Assembly: GCA_021234535.1 (NCBI GenBank)
Contig: CM037830.1
Span: 62,001 to 126,000, forward strand
From: Stichopus chloronotus
Lineage: Eukaryota; Echinodermata; Holothuroidea; Aspidochirotida; Stichopodidae
DNA: 64,000 nt
Reading direction: 5' to 3'
A model generated the notes under the pieces. The model saw nothing but the letters and a program-made list of their open reading frames with translations. It was not told the origin of the DNA and did no database searches. The number at the start of each line of letters is the position of its first letter. Positions within the stretch are counted from its first letter, which is position 1. This document shows positions 23,501-38,500 of this stretch, in pieces. Made by a program: the position numbers and the translations under genes.

Positions 23501-26500
23501 CTTAGAATCATGTGTAAGACTTTGTTCTTATAAGGTTGTTTAAAGGAACGTAAGGTCACTTAGTTACCAATCTGCTAATGAGAAGTTTAAAATTCTGCCT
23601 GCATACTGATGTTCTAACGGTCACATTTAATAACATTTTGCTACTAACAACCATAAAACATATTTCAGCTTATGGCAGGTGAAAAGATTATTACCTGACC
23701 AAGTTTAAACAGTAACCCTCCCTGCCAGTGAAGTTTGCAAAATTCGTTCGGTATGTGAATTCGACAATAGGACAAGATAGCAGCAAACAGTCCTGGTGGT
23801 TCCCTGGAAAAGAACTTAAGTCGCCAACACAACTGGATATCACCTTGGACTAGTTCTGATGGGGTCCAATTCAATGTCTAAATACAAAAGAAGGATCGGT
23901 AATTATATCATGCAGTCACTGTAAGACACAGAGCAAATGCATAAAATATAAATAGATTTGTGTTGAACGTATTCAACGAAACTAGGCAAACACCGTTTCG
24001 GGTAGGGATACCCTATAGGGGTTTATCAGAAATCCGTTGGAGACATCAGGGCAGTAATCGCCCTAATGTCTCAAACATTAAGGCTGTTTCTTTCACTCAA
24101 CTGAAATATACATTCCTTGATTTAGCTTCATTTTTTTTTTGTTTACATGACTATCTTATGATTCACGATTAGAAGTGTTTGTATGGGAGTTGATGTACAT
24201 GTATGACATTTTGCTACTACACACGTTATATTATGTATAGGTGTACTGTACGTGAAGTGCGAAACCCCATTTTATCTGGTGATGATCTGTTGTAGCTTAG
24301 ATAAATTAAACCAACATCGTTGCGTAATTGTGAAGAACATTTGATAAACTGTTGTTGAAAATAGACATTCGAAGATTGTTAAGTCTAATTTAAATTTACG
24401 AAAGAATGAATTAATAGGCTGACATCACAATTATCCATATCGCAAATTTCTGTGACAACATTAATTTTTTTTCTGCCTACCTTTAAGACTTGGGGAGGGA
24501 GGGCAGTTGATATAATGTCCCCAATAAAATATTGGAGGGACATCCCCCTCCCCGATCGTCGTTTACGGTCTCTTTGTCACATATATTCGGTCTATTGATA
24601 GCACGACAGCAACTATAGAAACTGCATAAATGATCATTTGTCCAAAAATGTCTACCGGGTGGACTGGCTACAAAATTTAAGGTTGGTAGCTTAACCCTTT
24701 TGTAACATTTAAAGGTGTTGAAACCTAACATGGTTGGTTTTAACATTCAAGTTGAAGGTAGTCCTATTGTGGTGAGTAGTTCAACACTATTGTATTTCAT
24801 AAGTAGAGTGCAGGAATAAATTTTGTTGATATTGCTCACAGAAATTAATGATCAATACTAAGCTATAATGTATCAACAACATAGTCAACAAGAAGTGTAC
24901 TATATCCCATTTCCTCTGTCCTTCTCAAGTCATGCTTGAATCATTTGCTCCGGCATATAACTAACATCGGTAATTATTCCTGATTCTCGCATACACTACC
25001 GGACTCATATATGTAGACGGTGTAGAGTCTAACACAAGTTCGATCCTGATACGGCTACAGTCGGACTTGCTACTGGTGACGACGACGGGGCATGTCAGCT
25101 GAAACGTTTGTTGATTATTTTAACAATATTTGTAATTATATTTTCCTTGTAAAAACCTTATTCCCCTTGCCTGTTGTTATTGCCTGTAGTGTACGTTGTT
25201 GAATGTATTTCTAGTTAAAAATATCTTGGGGTAAGTTCTGAACAAAAATGACTTTGGGTGATCGTGCTGATGTCACATTTTGAATCTTTGAACATCTGTT
25301 TTTAATGTACATCGAGTTGTCTTAAAGATATCTACGAGAATTCTTCTTGTAGTGTTTGTATCTACAACCTCTTTATAGTTGGGTAGAAATGTTTTTGACG
25401 TCGAATTACAACGGATTGCCGGTAAAAGCTTCAGACGGTTGTGGGGGGAAGCCTTGAACGAAGTTGATAAAGCTTACCAGTGCCTCCTCATTTCTTAATT
25501 TGATTTCAGTACTCTTTCCATTCTTCCATCCGTCTCACGGTCCTTTAGTCCGTTAATCCGTCCGCCCGTCAGCCCATCAGTCCGTCTCCCCGTCTGTCCG
25601 ACTATCCGTCTGGCCGTCTGTGTGTCTATGTCTATATCTTTGTCTGTCTATCTGTTTGTCTGTCTGTCCGTCCGCTGGCCCGTCCGTCTGTATGGTCGAT
25701 GTACATGGTATAAACATATATCATATGCCGATAACACCAAATCTATCAATGAGTCAATATGATCATGTTGCTATGAGCTCTGGAACGTCTGGGATACCAT
25801 AACCTGGATCGTTCACAATAAGCTAATGATAAAAGATTCTAAACCAAAAATGTGTCATATTTATTCTAAATACATGCATTTTTCATTCCCTTCGAAGTTT
25901 CTGAGCAAAACAGGAAAAAATCCACAGAGAGGTTAGTTCATACTTTTCTCATGTCACTTTTAATTATATAAATTTATGCAATAGCTTGTTATATGTTTTG
26001 CGTGATATGACAAAGCCTGAACGTGTGCAGCCATTCTTTCTACAAAACTGAAAAATATATGCGACCATTTCTTGTAGACCTCCACTGGCTACCGCTTAAA
26101 TATCGTATTACTTACACAATGTCAAACGTTGACCTTCAAACATCTACATAACATGGCTCCTGGTTATATGTTTGATCTGTCAGTGACTGCCATGGACTTT
26201 GTCTTCGCTGACACTTCTCCACCTTCCCCCAACTCGAAGATCAATTTCTGTCACAGAAATCGACGCTTTTCTACTACTATTATCTACAACTACCATGGAG
26301 GTTTAAAACAGTCTACCTTTAGAACTCACCATACTTTAGCCAATCTTAATATTTTTAAATTGAATTTAAAAACCTACTATGTTTAGAGTGATTATTGTCA
26401 TGTTTAATAATCGGACTTGCTCTTGTGTGTTTACTGTCTTCAGGCTTTTGTCTCTAAATGATTCTACTTGCTCTTATTTGTACAGTCTTACTTTATATCT

Positions 26501-29500
26501 ATATTATCTGCTCGGATGTGTTCATTGTCTCACTTTTATCGATTAAACGACCTTAATATTGCTCTTGTAAAATGACTCTCTTTTATTTTTTTTAAACATT
26601 ATTACTGTACAGCGCTTTGAGACTTTAGTTGAAAGCGATTTACAAAGACAACAAATACGAAGTCGTCCCATGCTCAATTCATCAATCGATTTGATTACCA
26701 AAGAACAAAAGAAATGCGTAACAAAAGAAGTACTGACACTGTGTAACACTCCACGTCATCGTTTTTTCATTTTCTCTAAACTTTGAAAAGCCATATCGTT
26801 AAAACGGTAATAAATATAACCACGATTGCAACGAATTATCATTCAGGGCTTCACTCCACAACTTTTGAATAAGGCCAGTCCTCGTCTAAATGCATGAAAC
26901 TTGGTCTTTAAGATGACGTTTTTCACTTGTCAAGTAATTCACAATTTGAGCTTTGCTGAACCCTAATGACCATTGACCTGAACTCAAAGCAATGGGCTTC
27001 AGCCGACGTTATAAGCAAAGTGACTTACAAACAATTATATGCGATTAGACTAAGGTTGCTTTCTTTAGACATTGATCTTACAAAGTTTACACAGTTTGAC
27101 CTGCACCTCAGTTCAACTTTGGCCTCTACCAAACCAAGAATGATGGTATACGTAACATGGTTGACATATATGGTAAATACTAGACCAGTCCAAGTTCATA
27201 TCTGAAAGTTTTACAAGATTTTCATTTTTTAGATCCTGTTGAACTGTGGGTTGTTGTTGACCTTTTGATCTCCACTAAATCAAAGTTGAATTTGCGCTTA
27301 AAGTGATTGCGTGCGTAGGGAAAAGTAAAAACATTGAAATTTCGTGTCCAAAAGTTTGGTAAGGTTTTAATTACACCATTCAGACAATCTGGGAAAATAA
27401 ATAGGTTTCAGTTGGTTAATCTTGCCATGTGATTTCAAATTCTTCTAACATAACGACAAAAAGTGTATAATATGATAATGCAGTGGTTGACAGTTTTCAT
27501 TCAAATCAACGGTGTGCTTCTTTGCGCAAGCCAATGGGAAGTATACTAGTAATAAACATTCAGTTACAACTCAGGATCACTGACGCCGCGGGCAAGGTTG
27601 TGTTCAGTTCGTAGGTTATTTGTAAATACAGTGTTTCCTTTCACCAAATGCTACAATTCCCGATATCTACCAAGGAGCGACGACTTGAGTAGTATGTTTT
27701 TGATACCCTAGTGAGACCTGTACTGTTGCATATTCATTATGTAGGCGGTTATAGTAAGAACCGTTAATTTTCAAATATGATTTCTGTTTTTTACTGTTTT
27801 TATGCCAATCCCGGTGCTTTTCGAAGTAGACACTGTCCTTTTCCTTCATTGAAAGACATAGTCCGTTCATGTAAAACCTCGCGTGTAGATTTAAAAATAA
27901 AGAAAAAGTTAAGATCAAACATAATCTTAACCTTTTTGGTTTTTCAGTACACACGCAATCACTTTAATATGATTGATGTAAATCATGAGTATGAGATACC
28001 TCCAAGCTTGCATTCTTGATAAAATGTGTTTGACAAGACTGTTTCACATTTTTATCTCGGCCAACCACAGATGACCTTTGACCTACACCAAAACAACAGA
28101 ATTATTTTAATCAATATGGTACATACACATACCAAGTATGCGAGTAGTCCAACATTTTTTAATCAATGGGCTACATTGCCACCTGTGAACTTCGTAGCAG
28201 TCGGCATAGTTTACAAGTCCCCGCGCAGACTATTATCCTTCTTATTTTTACTGCACGGTACTGTATAAAAAGGTCGCGACCCGGAATCGTGTACCTACTA
28301 TGACAATAGAATTTTAGGAACGAAATAGCAATATGCATTACATGTGTCTATGGCAAGTTGAATGCCAAAACACGTGGAAAATCGGGACTAATGTAGTGGG
28401 TGTTAGATTTGAAAGCAAATACATTTGGTTGTCCTATTTCGCTATTTCCTTTTTTTTATTTTATTTTGTTTAATTTTTATTTCTGTTAAAGGGGGTTTGA
28501 GGAACGCACAGTGACTCTCGGGTAACATGTGGTTTGCGGGTGGCAATTGGCCAAACCTGGATTAGTCCAACTTGTTGTTCGTGTTATACCTTGTTTACGA
28601 GCACACACGATATCAAGATTACTAGAATCCTCCCTTAACTTATTGCACAAAACATTTTGGTGTATCCTCTTAATCGAGTGTACACTGTACTTATGTACAA
28701 AACTAGTAGGTTTAGACTACTACTGACTTAGATCAATTTAGGCTGTATCTGATTATCATGTTTAAGAGCATTCAGGTACGAATGTAACCTTCTCTTATTA
28801 GTTTGCATCAGTTATCATGTAGTTTATATTTACAAATCTATTTCTCGTGCACTTTCACGGTATCGATATTGCACTTTTACTGTGTGTTACCATTGAGCGT
28901 GTGGATTAAAAGAAATCATTTCTGTTCAAATCGTCAGTTTTATCGATAACTTACAGGTCCTTCTGTGCTCATTAGGTCTAACAACGGCAGTCGATACAAT
29001 CGGTGAGACGATAATCCTGGATACGTTGGAATCACAAATTTATCAAATGATGGAGTATTATGGTCGTCATCCTCTTGAATTAAAAAACAGGAATTTTGGA
29101 GAGCCCCGATTAACTTTATGACTTGTATTTCGTCCATATTCATGTCCTGTAAAGAAATATTAAAATGAATAATGTAATGAAAATGTTTTCCACTGCTGAT
29201 TGTGGAAACCCACAAGCAAGTACCACGACGTTAAAAATACAGCTTAAACATGCAGGGATCTTAAAGGTTGTGTGACATTCATCTAAAAGGAAGCTGGGTT
29301 TATTCAAAAGTTGCAGAGGAAAATCCTGAATGAAACTCCGTTAGAATTGTGTTTACACCGATTACCGTTTACAAGATATGGCCTTCCAAGTTTGATGAAA
29401 ATGCAAATATGACGACGCTAATGTTGCACAGTGTCGGTATTTCTTTTTTGTTAGGCCTGTATATATTGCTTCTTAACTTATTGTCCACTGGCTTACACAT

Positions 29501-32500
29501 TCGCAAGTGATATCATTTGTAACAAAGAACTACATTCTTCCAAAATAAAACCCTCAGGGTATACAAAGATCTCAGTTGTCCTCGAAATAAAGGTAAACAA
29601 AGGAAATAAAGTAAACATAAGATAACATAAGAAATATCGTTGGAGTCCCTCTGTTGACGTCATAAATTCCCATACTTAGCCAACGTTTATTCACGATGTA
29701 GTACTTTGCCTGAAAAATTGACAATATTTGATGGATTTTTTTTTATTTGTGACCATTTTCAACATTTGCAATGATTAATACTAGCAATATTCCAAAATGA
29801 CTGTCACTAATTGTAACTCATGGATCAAAATTCTTATTTATTATGAGAAGTTTTAATAAAGTTATGTAACCAACCTGCCATAATAGAGGGAAGACGCTCT
29901 CTCTGATGTAACCACGCAGAGCAATTTCCTCTAATGCCTTAACAAGAAGTCCTGGTGACGGCTGAGAGACTGTGTCCAATTTCGGCCAGAATCTGTTAGT
30001 TTCAAAATGAAATGACTTGTTTGGATTGTCTATATGAATTAAAAAGATCGCTTTTAGCAACGCAGGCGGGTTGATGCAAATCATTGTTGGGATCTGTGAG
30101 GATGCTGGCAATCTTCTATGCTGTACTACTTGAATTACGCCCTGCATGTAAAATAAAGAAAGAATTAATGTAAAAACACACTTTTGCGTACGGAAATATA
30201 TAATATGAGTGCTGTAATACATAACTTGCTAGTTCTCTTCAATTAGTTAAGAATGGCTGATTACGTATTTATCGCATCTCAGATGTACTTCAAATGGCCA
30301 CATTAGATCCAGTTGACTCACCAGTTGCAGGTTTATACAGATTCATTTCCTGTCGGCACAGTGCAAACAGTTTTTAATATTTGCACAAATTTCTATTGAA
30401 ATTACTTCAGTGGTTAAACGCTTTTCTATGTTTCTACGGTTAATAGTCAAGTACTCCAAACGATTTTTATGGCACAAATCCCCTGTCCCCCTCAAATAAA
30501 AAAAATGATACGGAAATTAAATGTATCTGATTTGTTTCATCGGCAAAACAGAGGATGATATTTTAAAATTTTAAATTAAGCTAATCATACCACGCTAGAA
30601 AGTCACCTTCAGTTGGTTTAATAACTTAGGCGTATAAACGTCCTGACGCATAATGAAACTTACCACATCAACAAGAAACTGGATTTCCGTTTTGACATCT
30701 GATGTATTGTTTTCAATTTCAGAATCCGCCGACAGGAGTTTGTCAATATCCTCCTTGCAAATCACATACTCTTGCTTCCTGGCAATCAAAAGCTGGTGAA
30801 ATGCTGCCAGTGTTGTCTCTTTTACTGGTTTACGTGTATGAGGAAAACACTCACTATTAAGGATGTTGTCGAATATTAACTGTTTAAGAGCATCAATCCC
30901 CTGTAAATGATACAATAAGGCCGATGATAAATTAGATTCACCAGAACGGTATTACCGATCACCACATTCAGTATGGCGGGGCCTGTTGAAAGGCAGTTCC
31001 AGGCAAATAAGAACGAGTGAAGGCCCGCAGGGTAGTACCCTGTGAATAGGAAGGGTGGATGTTACTATTCGTAGGGCGATTCTGTTGATAAGAAAGAGTG
31101 GATCAATATTCACAGAGTGGTCCCGGGTATTAACAGCTTAGAATATTCCCTAAAGATGGCAAGGAGACCAAATACAATATTATATAGCTTACATCACTAT
31201 GTGATATGCACCACAGTACATTAAACGTTAATTTCCTTGACAGTGTTATCGTAGGTGTTACAGGGTATACAGCCTTATCGTATCTGTGTGTCTGTGTATG
31301 TGTATCTTTTTAATGTATGACTTAACATAAAATGATCAGCTTTTTTTAAGAAACGATATCTAGCTAAAATTTTTAAGTTAATAGTTCCACGTGGAAGTGG
31401 TCATTAGTAGGCTAAGGTTGACAATGCTCAGTTGCCGCTCCCCTCCCCCCCCCCCCCGCCTCCCGAATAACCTTTGCCTCCTTTTCTTTCCGTCGGCCAT
31501 TGCACTGGGAATAGCCACAGCAGTTCAATATGTCTTTGTTTGTCACTGAACACAGTTGGAACATGATACAAAAGACTGACCAATTGGTAGAAATTTGTCA
31601 TAAAAGCTATAGCCTTCAAACTCTATTGAAGTCTACCCTTCGACTTTTATCTTTAGTTATTTCGTGTCTGAGTGGAGCTTCAGTGCATCGGTCCCTCCAA
31701 CAATGGAAATCTGTCAATTGCTATGTACGAAAACATGTACCGTGTAAGCCATTATGGAACATCAGACTGATCCTTTTCAGCATTCATTGCAGCCAGCAAA
31801 CAACATTGCTTGTAAAACTCAGTTTGTGTGCTGATCGTTTTTACTGTATCTTTTACAGCAGATCAGTCTTCTGTGAATTCCATGTTACTTTAAATTCCTG
31901 TATTAACTAAATTTTAATTGCTAGACTAGGAGGTTCCCAAGAGTAGAGGTACATACCACTCTCTTTAAAGACAAGCATTCGTCGAGGTTCATATGAAATA
32001 AGAACAAGTACTTATCGAAAGACATTATGTCGGTTTTATTTTTAAATAGGATTTCGTTTAATGAAGAATGCCCGTACAAATATATAGATAGGTCAATGTG
32101 AGCTTTGTGTAAGAGTTTTCTAGTTTTAACCTTGATACGGAAGATAAATATGAAGGATACGTACTTCGTTTAAAAAAAATATTGAACATGACTTAGCACA
32201 CATTAGATCATGAATTGTACCATTCAGAGTCAGTACCATGCATGAGGTAATGTTTGAGTCAATGTAACATTCTAAGCTTGATTGCGAATATTTAGATTCA
32301 GCACCGTTCCTGATTTATGTCTTATAGTGCACCAAACAGAGGATGCGTCAAATAAACAGGATGCTGAAAGCCAACTTCATATTCACTTCATCAACATCAA
32401 CTTTTTGATTTTTAAATGTTGTTGAGGGCGATTTTATTTTTCGTTTTCTTCTTCAAATATGTACACATTAATCTTATAATAATATACTATCATATGCAAT

Positions 32501-35500
32501 GCTTTTGTTTAAGCGCTACAACGCTATTGTTATTACACTGTAATGTTGTTGTTACAATGTTATTGTGATTGTTATACAACGTTGTTGCTTTTCAGTTTAC
32601 AATGCTATTGCTATAAAACAACATTGTTATTGTTACTGTACGATGCTATTGTTACTTTTATACAAGCGTGTTGTTATTATACTACAATACTATTCTTACT
32701 AGGCTGCAATTGCTATTACTTCTACACTACAATGTCATTGTTGTTGTTACTGTTATAAAATGGTATTACTGAGACCAAAGTGTATTGCACCTTTAAATGC
32801 AGTTCAGTCCATAGTTGTTCACCATGGAATCATCACATAATGTTTGGCTGTGTCGCCTTCTGGTTCTGGGCTTGTGATTTCGATTCGAGTTTGGAGATCT
32901 CCAGCTCAAGGATGTAGCCAACATTATGTACCACAATAAGACTGTCCTCATAGTCGATATATTCTATAGTTAAGATCCATCACAAATGAATTTAGCCCAT
33001 GCAGTTGATCCCAAATTGATATAGGTCCTACTTACCATTGATGTCACTGTACTTGCTGTTGTTACAAAGTAAGGAGTCTCATCCAGATATTTCAGTCTTT
33101 CCTCAAGGTAACTCAACCTGTTCTGTATAATAACGTAGCTCAGATTGTCGGGATTTTGTCCATCACTGTAGAAAACAATATGAAGAGATAAAAAACAAAT
33201 GAAAGAGATATGAAATGAGTTTAAGTAAAAATGTTTGCAAAAGAATACGCTTTTCAAATCCATGTTAAGAGCTATAAATCAAATGTTTTACGTACAAATA
33301 TGCATGTGTATACTTGCAAACTGGGTTAACGTACGTGACTTAACATTGTAATGTATAGACCATCATTTAGCCATCAACAAGTTATCAACACGAAGAGAAC
33401 TATTGAAATACGTTCATTTTATTCTGGAAAATAGCACCTTCAGCAGTGTACACCAGTACCACTATTGCACTTTGTTTTAAGGGATATTTTAATGAACCAT
33501 AATGTATAAGTTGTTCGAAAGAGCGCAACCAAAATAAAGACAAGGCTCAGTAATTCTTTTTTCTTTTTACGAATTTCGGTAAACTTTTATCTCTTCTTCC
33601 ATTTTTCATGTGCAGTCTGTAATATCTGGATTGGTATAGATTCTATCAACTCTAAATGCGTTGAGGAAGTGCTTAAGCAATTTATTGGATTGCGGGATTG
33701 TTCTTTTATTAATTTCTTCTTTCTGTACAATGGCTGCTTAAGACTCAGACGATTGTCATTCAAGACGACTTAACTCAAACTAATTGGAAAGCGATATCTG
33801 CTGGCATGATGGCAATATTTGTCACATTAATAAGAAAATGAGTTATCAAGCACTTCTATTGTCACTGAGAAAGGTATTAAGAGTATTGTGGTACACAACC
33901 TAGACTAATATTTCTGATCGCCCTGCAAGTGCGTTTGATATTCTACATTCTATACCGCAATATTTCCAACTCTTCATTTAGTTCTCTCTTCATGTTTTCA
34001 ACTTGATCGGTGATAGCCACAGTTAGCCTCTCGAGCTTTATTAGACGCTCCTCCTCGCTTAGTACTCGATCTGCATGCAAGCCCACTATTATCAATGGAA
34101 TCTTTGGAAACTGTAGAGTAAACAATATTATGTATGTTACTTCATTACCAGGTACATACCTCTTATAGGAATATGCTTCTGTCTCAGAGAGAGCTTGTAA
34201 ATAAAGTTCAGTTTTAACTAGAGTAAATCTTTTAGATGTCGGCTTACATCTCATCGTTATATGGTCCGTCTTACTCAATACATGAACTCTTATTTATGTA
34301 ATGCCAGTGGCGGCGCCAGAATGTCAGACTTGGGGGCAAACTGAGGGCAGAGGAAAATCCTGGAGGGGCAAAGATTTTCGAGCAGCGCGAAACCGAGCGC
34401 GAAGCGCGAGGCCTTGCGGGTGGGGTCCAGGGGCCCGTCCTAGGGCCCCTGGTGGGGTCCAGGGGCAAAGCCCCAGCTGGGGTCCAGGGTGCTAAGTCCC
34501 CGGAAGCTCTGAGGTTTTAGCATATCTCTGGGTGGAATATTAAGTCCCAAGAGAGGTATACTATTTATTTTTATATTTTTTATTTTTTCGGTTGACCATA
34601 CTCCAAGGTTCCCAACTTTGTTCTTTGGGAGTACCATTTCACATTTACGCGGTGCCCCCGAGTACACACACACACCCACACTCACACAGGCTACATACAC
34701 TTCCATTCCATTCCTATAGTTAGGAAAACAACGACATTCCTATATTTAGGAAAACAACCACCTACCCGCCCTTCCCTTATGCTGGACGGTAAACATTCCA
34801 GAGAAAATTCGTCTGACCAGGCTGGCCTACTGTTGAAGTGCCTACGGGCATGATATTAAAACTGGCAGCCTGTGTAACATAAATTAGGCATTTATCAATC
34901 ATGGTTCCCGGGCGATTTTAATTCTTATTCAGTCCGATGCCAATACATAGTTGTGTGATTAAATTAATTTTGGATGAGTACAAGATCTGATCGGGAAGGG
35001 TGAGAGCAACTGGGGGGCAACTGGGGGGGCAAGGAAACAATCTGGAGGGGCAAGTGCCCCCTCATGCCCCCCCCCCCCGTAGCGCCGCCACTGTGTAATG
35101 CTCATACAGTAGAACAGCAAGTGCATGAAACCAGTGCTCTGACAGCTTCCACATGCAATCCACTTAGATTATCTCTGCTACAATATGTTAAACGTGATAT
35201 AAATGATGATATCTAAACAAATTATGATGATTAGATGTGATTTGTCAACTTTGGTATTGTTTAGACTAGCTTTACAATTTAATAACAGTTATATCATCAC
35301 CATCGATTCAAGTTTTTCTTCCATTGCTATTATGTAGCCGATGATAAAGCTGATAATATTTACCATTAGATAAATGCAATTTCACAGACATCAGTCAGTG
35401 ATGTACTTAATATATCATGCACGGTCAATATGGTCTCATCCATTAATGAAGTTTGCTCCCGTACCAAAAGATATATAGTGTCAGATTTACTTTGTAAGTT

Positions 35501-38500
35501 TGAAGATTGGAGACATTTTCAATTTCCCAAACAGAAAATAGTGGAAGCTATTTCTGATGACCCAGGCCTATGTTGGCAGACGGTATTGTCCTAATTGAAT
35601 ACTTACTTTATTGTGGATGTAACTGACGTCTTCTAAAACTGACTTACAGCTCTTGTTGTCTGATATGTCAAAGACTATCACTGGCAGTGAAGTCAACGAT
35701 AAAAAAGGCTGAACACATTTTGAACCAACCTGAAGTAAACATAAAATTGTAACATTATTTTAGATAAACAGACTGAGTAAATGTAACAATGCAAATTGAC
35801 GAAATAGAAAAAGGGGTTTCATTAAACGAAAGTGTGAAAAATGCATATTTATATAACGTACGGTAAAAATTTCTTGTTAAATGTCTTATTTCTCTTTCCC
35901 GCTTTCAAATTTAGGTAAGGATTAGTTAAAGTAACTGGATACATCTTTAACAGTATTGTACAATGAAATTGTCACCAAAACAGAAAAAACATGATTGTGA
36001 CATTAAAAACTTTCCTATCATTTATCTTTGATAGAAAAACGTCAATGGACCTGACCTTTGCTTCTGAGTGTTCCGAAAAAATCTTTAATGCTACTCAAGT
36101 ATTTTGATATCATGCATATGATATTTAGCTGCTAAGAGTTGGATTGTAAAAGAAACGACACCGAAAGTAATTGCTATTATAACTCTCTGTCCATTCGTTT
36201 TTAATTGACTGACATCAGACTACATATCCCCCATACGGTACTTGAAATAATCTTTAATATATATATGTTGGTCAGAAATCAGTTATGCTTATTCAAGACT
36301 GGTAGTAATTGGGCGCACGTTGTTATACATGCACTGAAGCCTCCCCGAATAACTATAACCCATCGAACAATCAGGTTCCGTTGTGAGGGATCGAAATGTT
36401 TTAACATACAAAGAGAAGGTTCTTATCATATGACATGTTAACATCCATCATGCGATCTTGACAAAATCAATACTTAAAACATATTACATGATTGTCCATA
36501 TCAGTGACAGGTGGCACTATACAATATTCAGGTATACAGTAAAAAGGCGTGGTCTCCCACAAACGATTTGATCGGGGATGGAAGACGAAGTGAAGAGGAG
36601 TGGCAGGGACGGATCCAGGATTTGGAGAAAGGGGGGGGGGGGCGCACGTACGGGCGACTAGAGCGTAAACCCTTTTATGGGATTTAGGGGTACTCCCCAA
36701 AGAAAATCTGAATTCTAGATGCGTTCAAATGTGATTTTCTTGCATTTTTCTCGGTTTGATCTTGAAAGTGGGGGGACATCCGTTGGCCTGCTTTCAACCT
36801 AAAATTGGTGTAAGCCATACCGTAAGTCGGTGGAACGAAAAAGAGTATGGGGGACGGTGAGTACTGGCACTACTATCTAAGCTCCACACCTGTTGACGAG
36901 GAGCGTACAAGAGGATTTTGGGTTTGCAACCCAGCCTCCCCCCGGCCATGGCCGGAAACGGCACTCCCCGTGTGTTCTGAGATCATGAGGAAATTCCATC
37001 TGTTGATTCCATCTGAAAATTCCAAATGTTGCAGCTGAACATACTCCCACCCCCTCTCGTCATGGTTCAGGAGAGTTTCCGTTGACCAGACAGTTGAAAG
37101 ACAACAGTACAGATGACTTCCCTAAAAGCGTCTTAATAATAATAATACGCACTTTCTGACTGAATTGTTGATTTTTAGATGATTTGATACCACAGAGATA
37201 TTGAAGAGATACGGTTATACTTCATTTGAAAGAGAAAAGTGCAAACGGTATGCAAAATGTATGTTACAACTACTAATCCTCAAATATGAGTAATACTCAA
37301 CAAGTGTGACAAAACACAAATTTTCTGAACCAACTCAATAAGGTCCTTTTAGTCTTACTCTTTCGCATCATTCACTCTAGTCTTTATCTACAGGGAAAAC
37401 CACACTCCTCTTAATTATACCATAGTTACTCTATAAAAACAGAGTCAAATTTACTCAAAAAAGAGTGTATACGACACACTCGTAGTAAGATTGAATTTTA
37501 TCCCGAATGCAGTGACAATTCACTCCAACTGGGGCGATATTTCATACGCATGGAATAAAAAACAGTTTTGACAGAGGTAGATTTTCGCTCCATCGTTGAT
37601 AAAATTTACTCCTACATGCTCTTTGTTAAGTGAATTTCATTCTTTTTTTTTCTTCTTTTTTTTTTTGAGAAAGAGCATAAATAGTGTTCTTGCAATTTGT
37701 TTAACGTTCATTACTATAGTTAATTACTATAGTTCATTACTATATTTCATTACCTTTGTACATTTCTATAGTTCTAAATGTTTCTGTTGTACTTCAGATG
37801 GTTTTCATTATTACAATGTGTTATGTATCCGAGACTCAAGTGGTATCTGTCAAATCGAAAGGTCGAAGTCCATTTACAGTGTGCCGGAATTATCGGCATT
37901 GCAACTTAATAGGAACAATGAAGTATCATAGACAATTAGTGATAGTTCATCAAAATTCTTTCAAACAGCGCTTGTGTCTATGCTAAATTACTTCGGTATA
38001 TCTTCTTATCTTAGTCTTAACTGTTAACGTACGCAGATTCATAGGCCTCACTACTCGCTTTTTAATTTTTAAAAGTATTGCTGTCTTCACTGAGTCGTCG
38101 TATTGAAGCGTAAATGGGGCTAACGACTTGACAAAAAGCTGCAAAACTTAAGCCACATTTGTTTTTAGGCATTATTACTGTCAATAGTTGTATAATGTAT
38201 TTGAAACAAATCAATCCTTGACTTTTCAGTTTACAATGGAGAAGAAATCATTATGAAAGTACGTTAAACTGTGAACGTATAATACAATACCTTTGTTGAG
38301 AAGTTTACTTAAATCTGCTTTTATTTGTAAAGAGTATTAAAGATATTCAGGGTATAACCAGGATATAATCTATACAGACAGGAGGTAGCAAAAGATTCAT
38401 GCCGGAATGTTTCCTGTGACCCTGTCCATTTATCTGTTCTTTTACAGCTGTTATAGAACATTAGTTATAGGTATTTAAGTTGTTGCATTAACACCCTATT

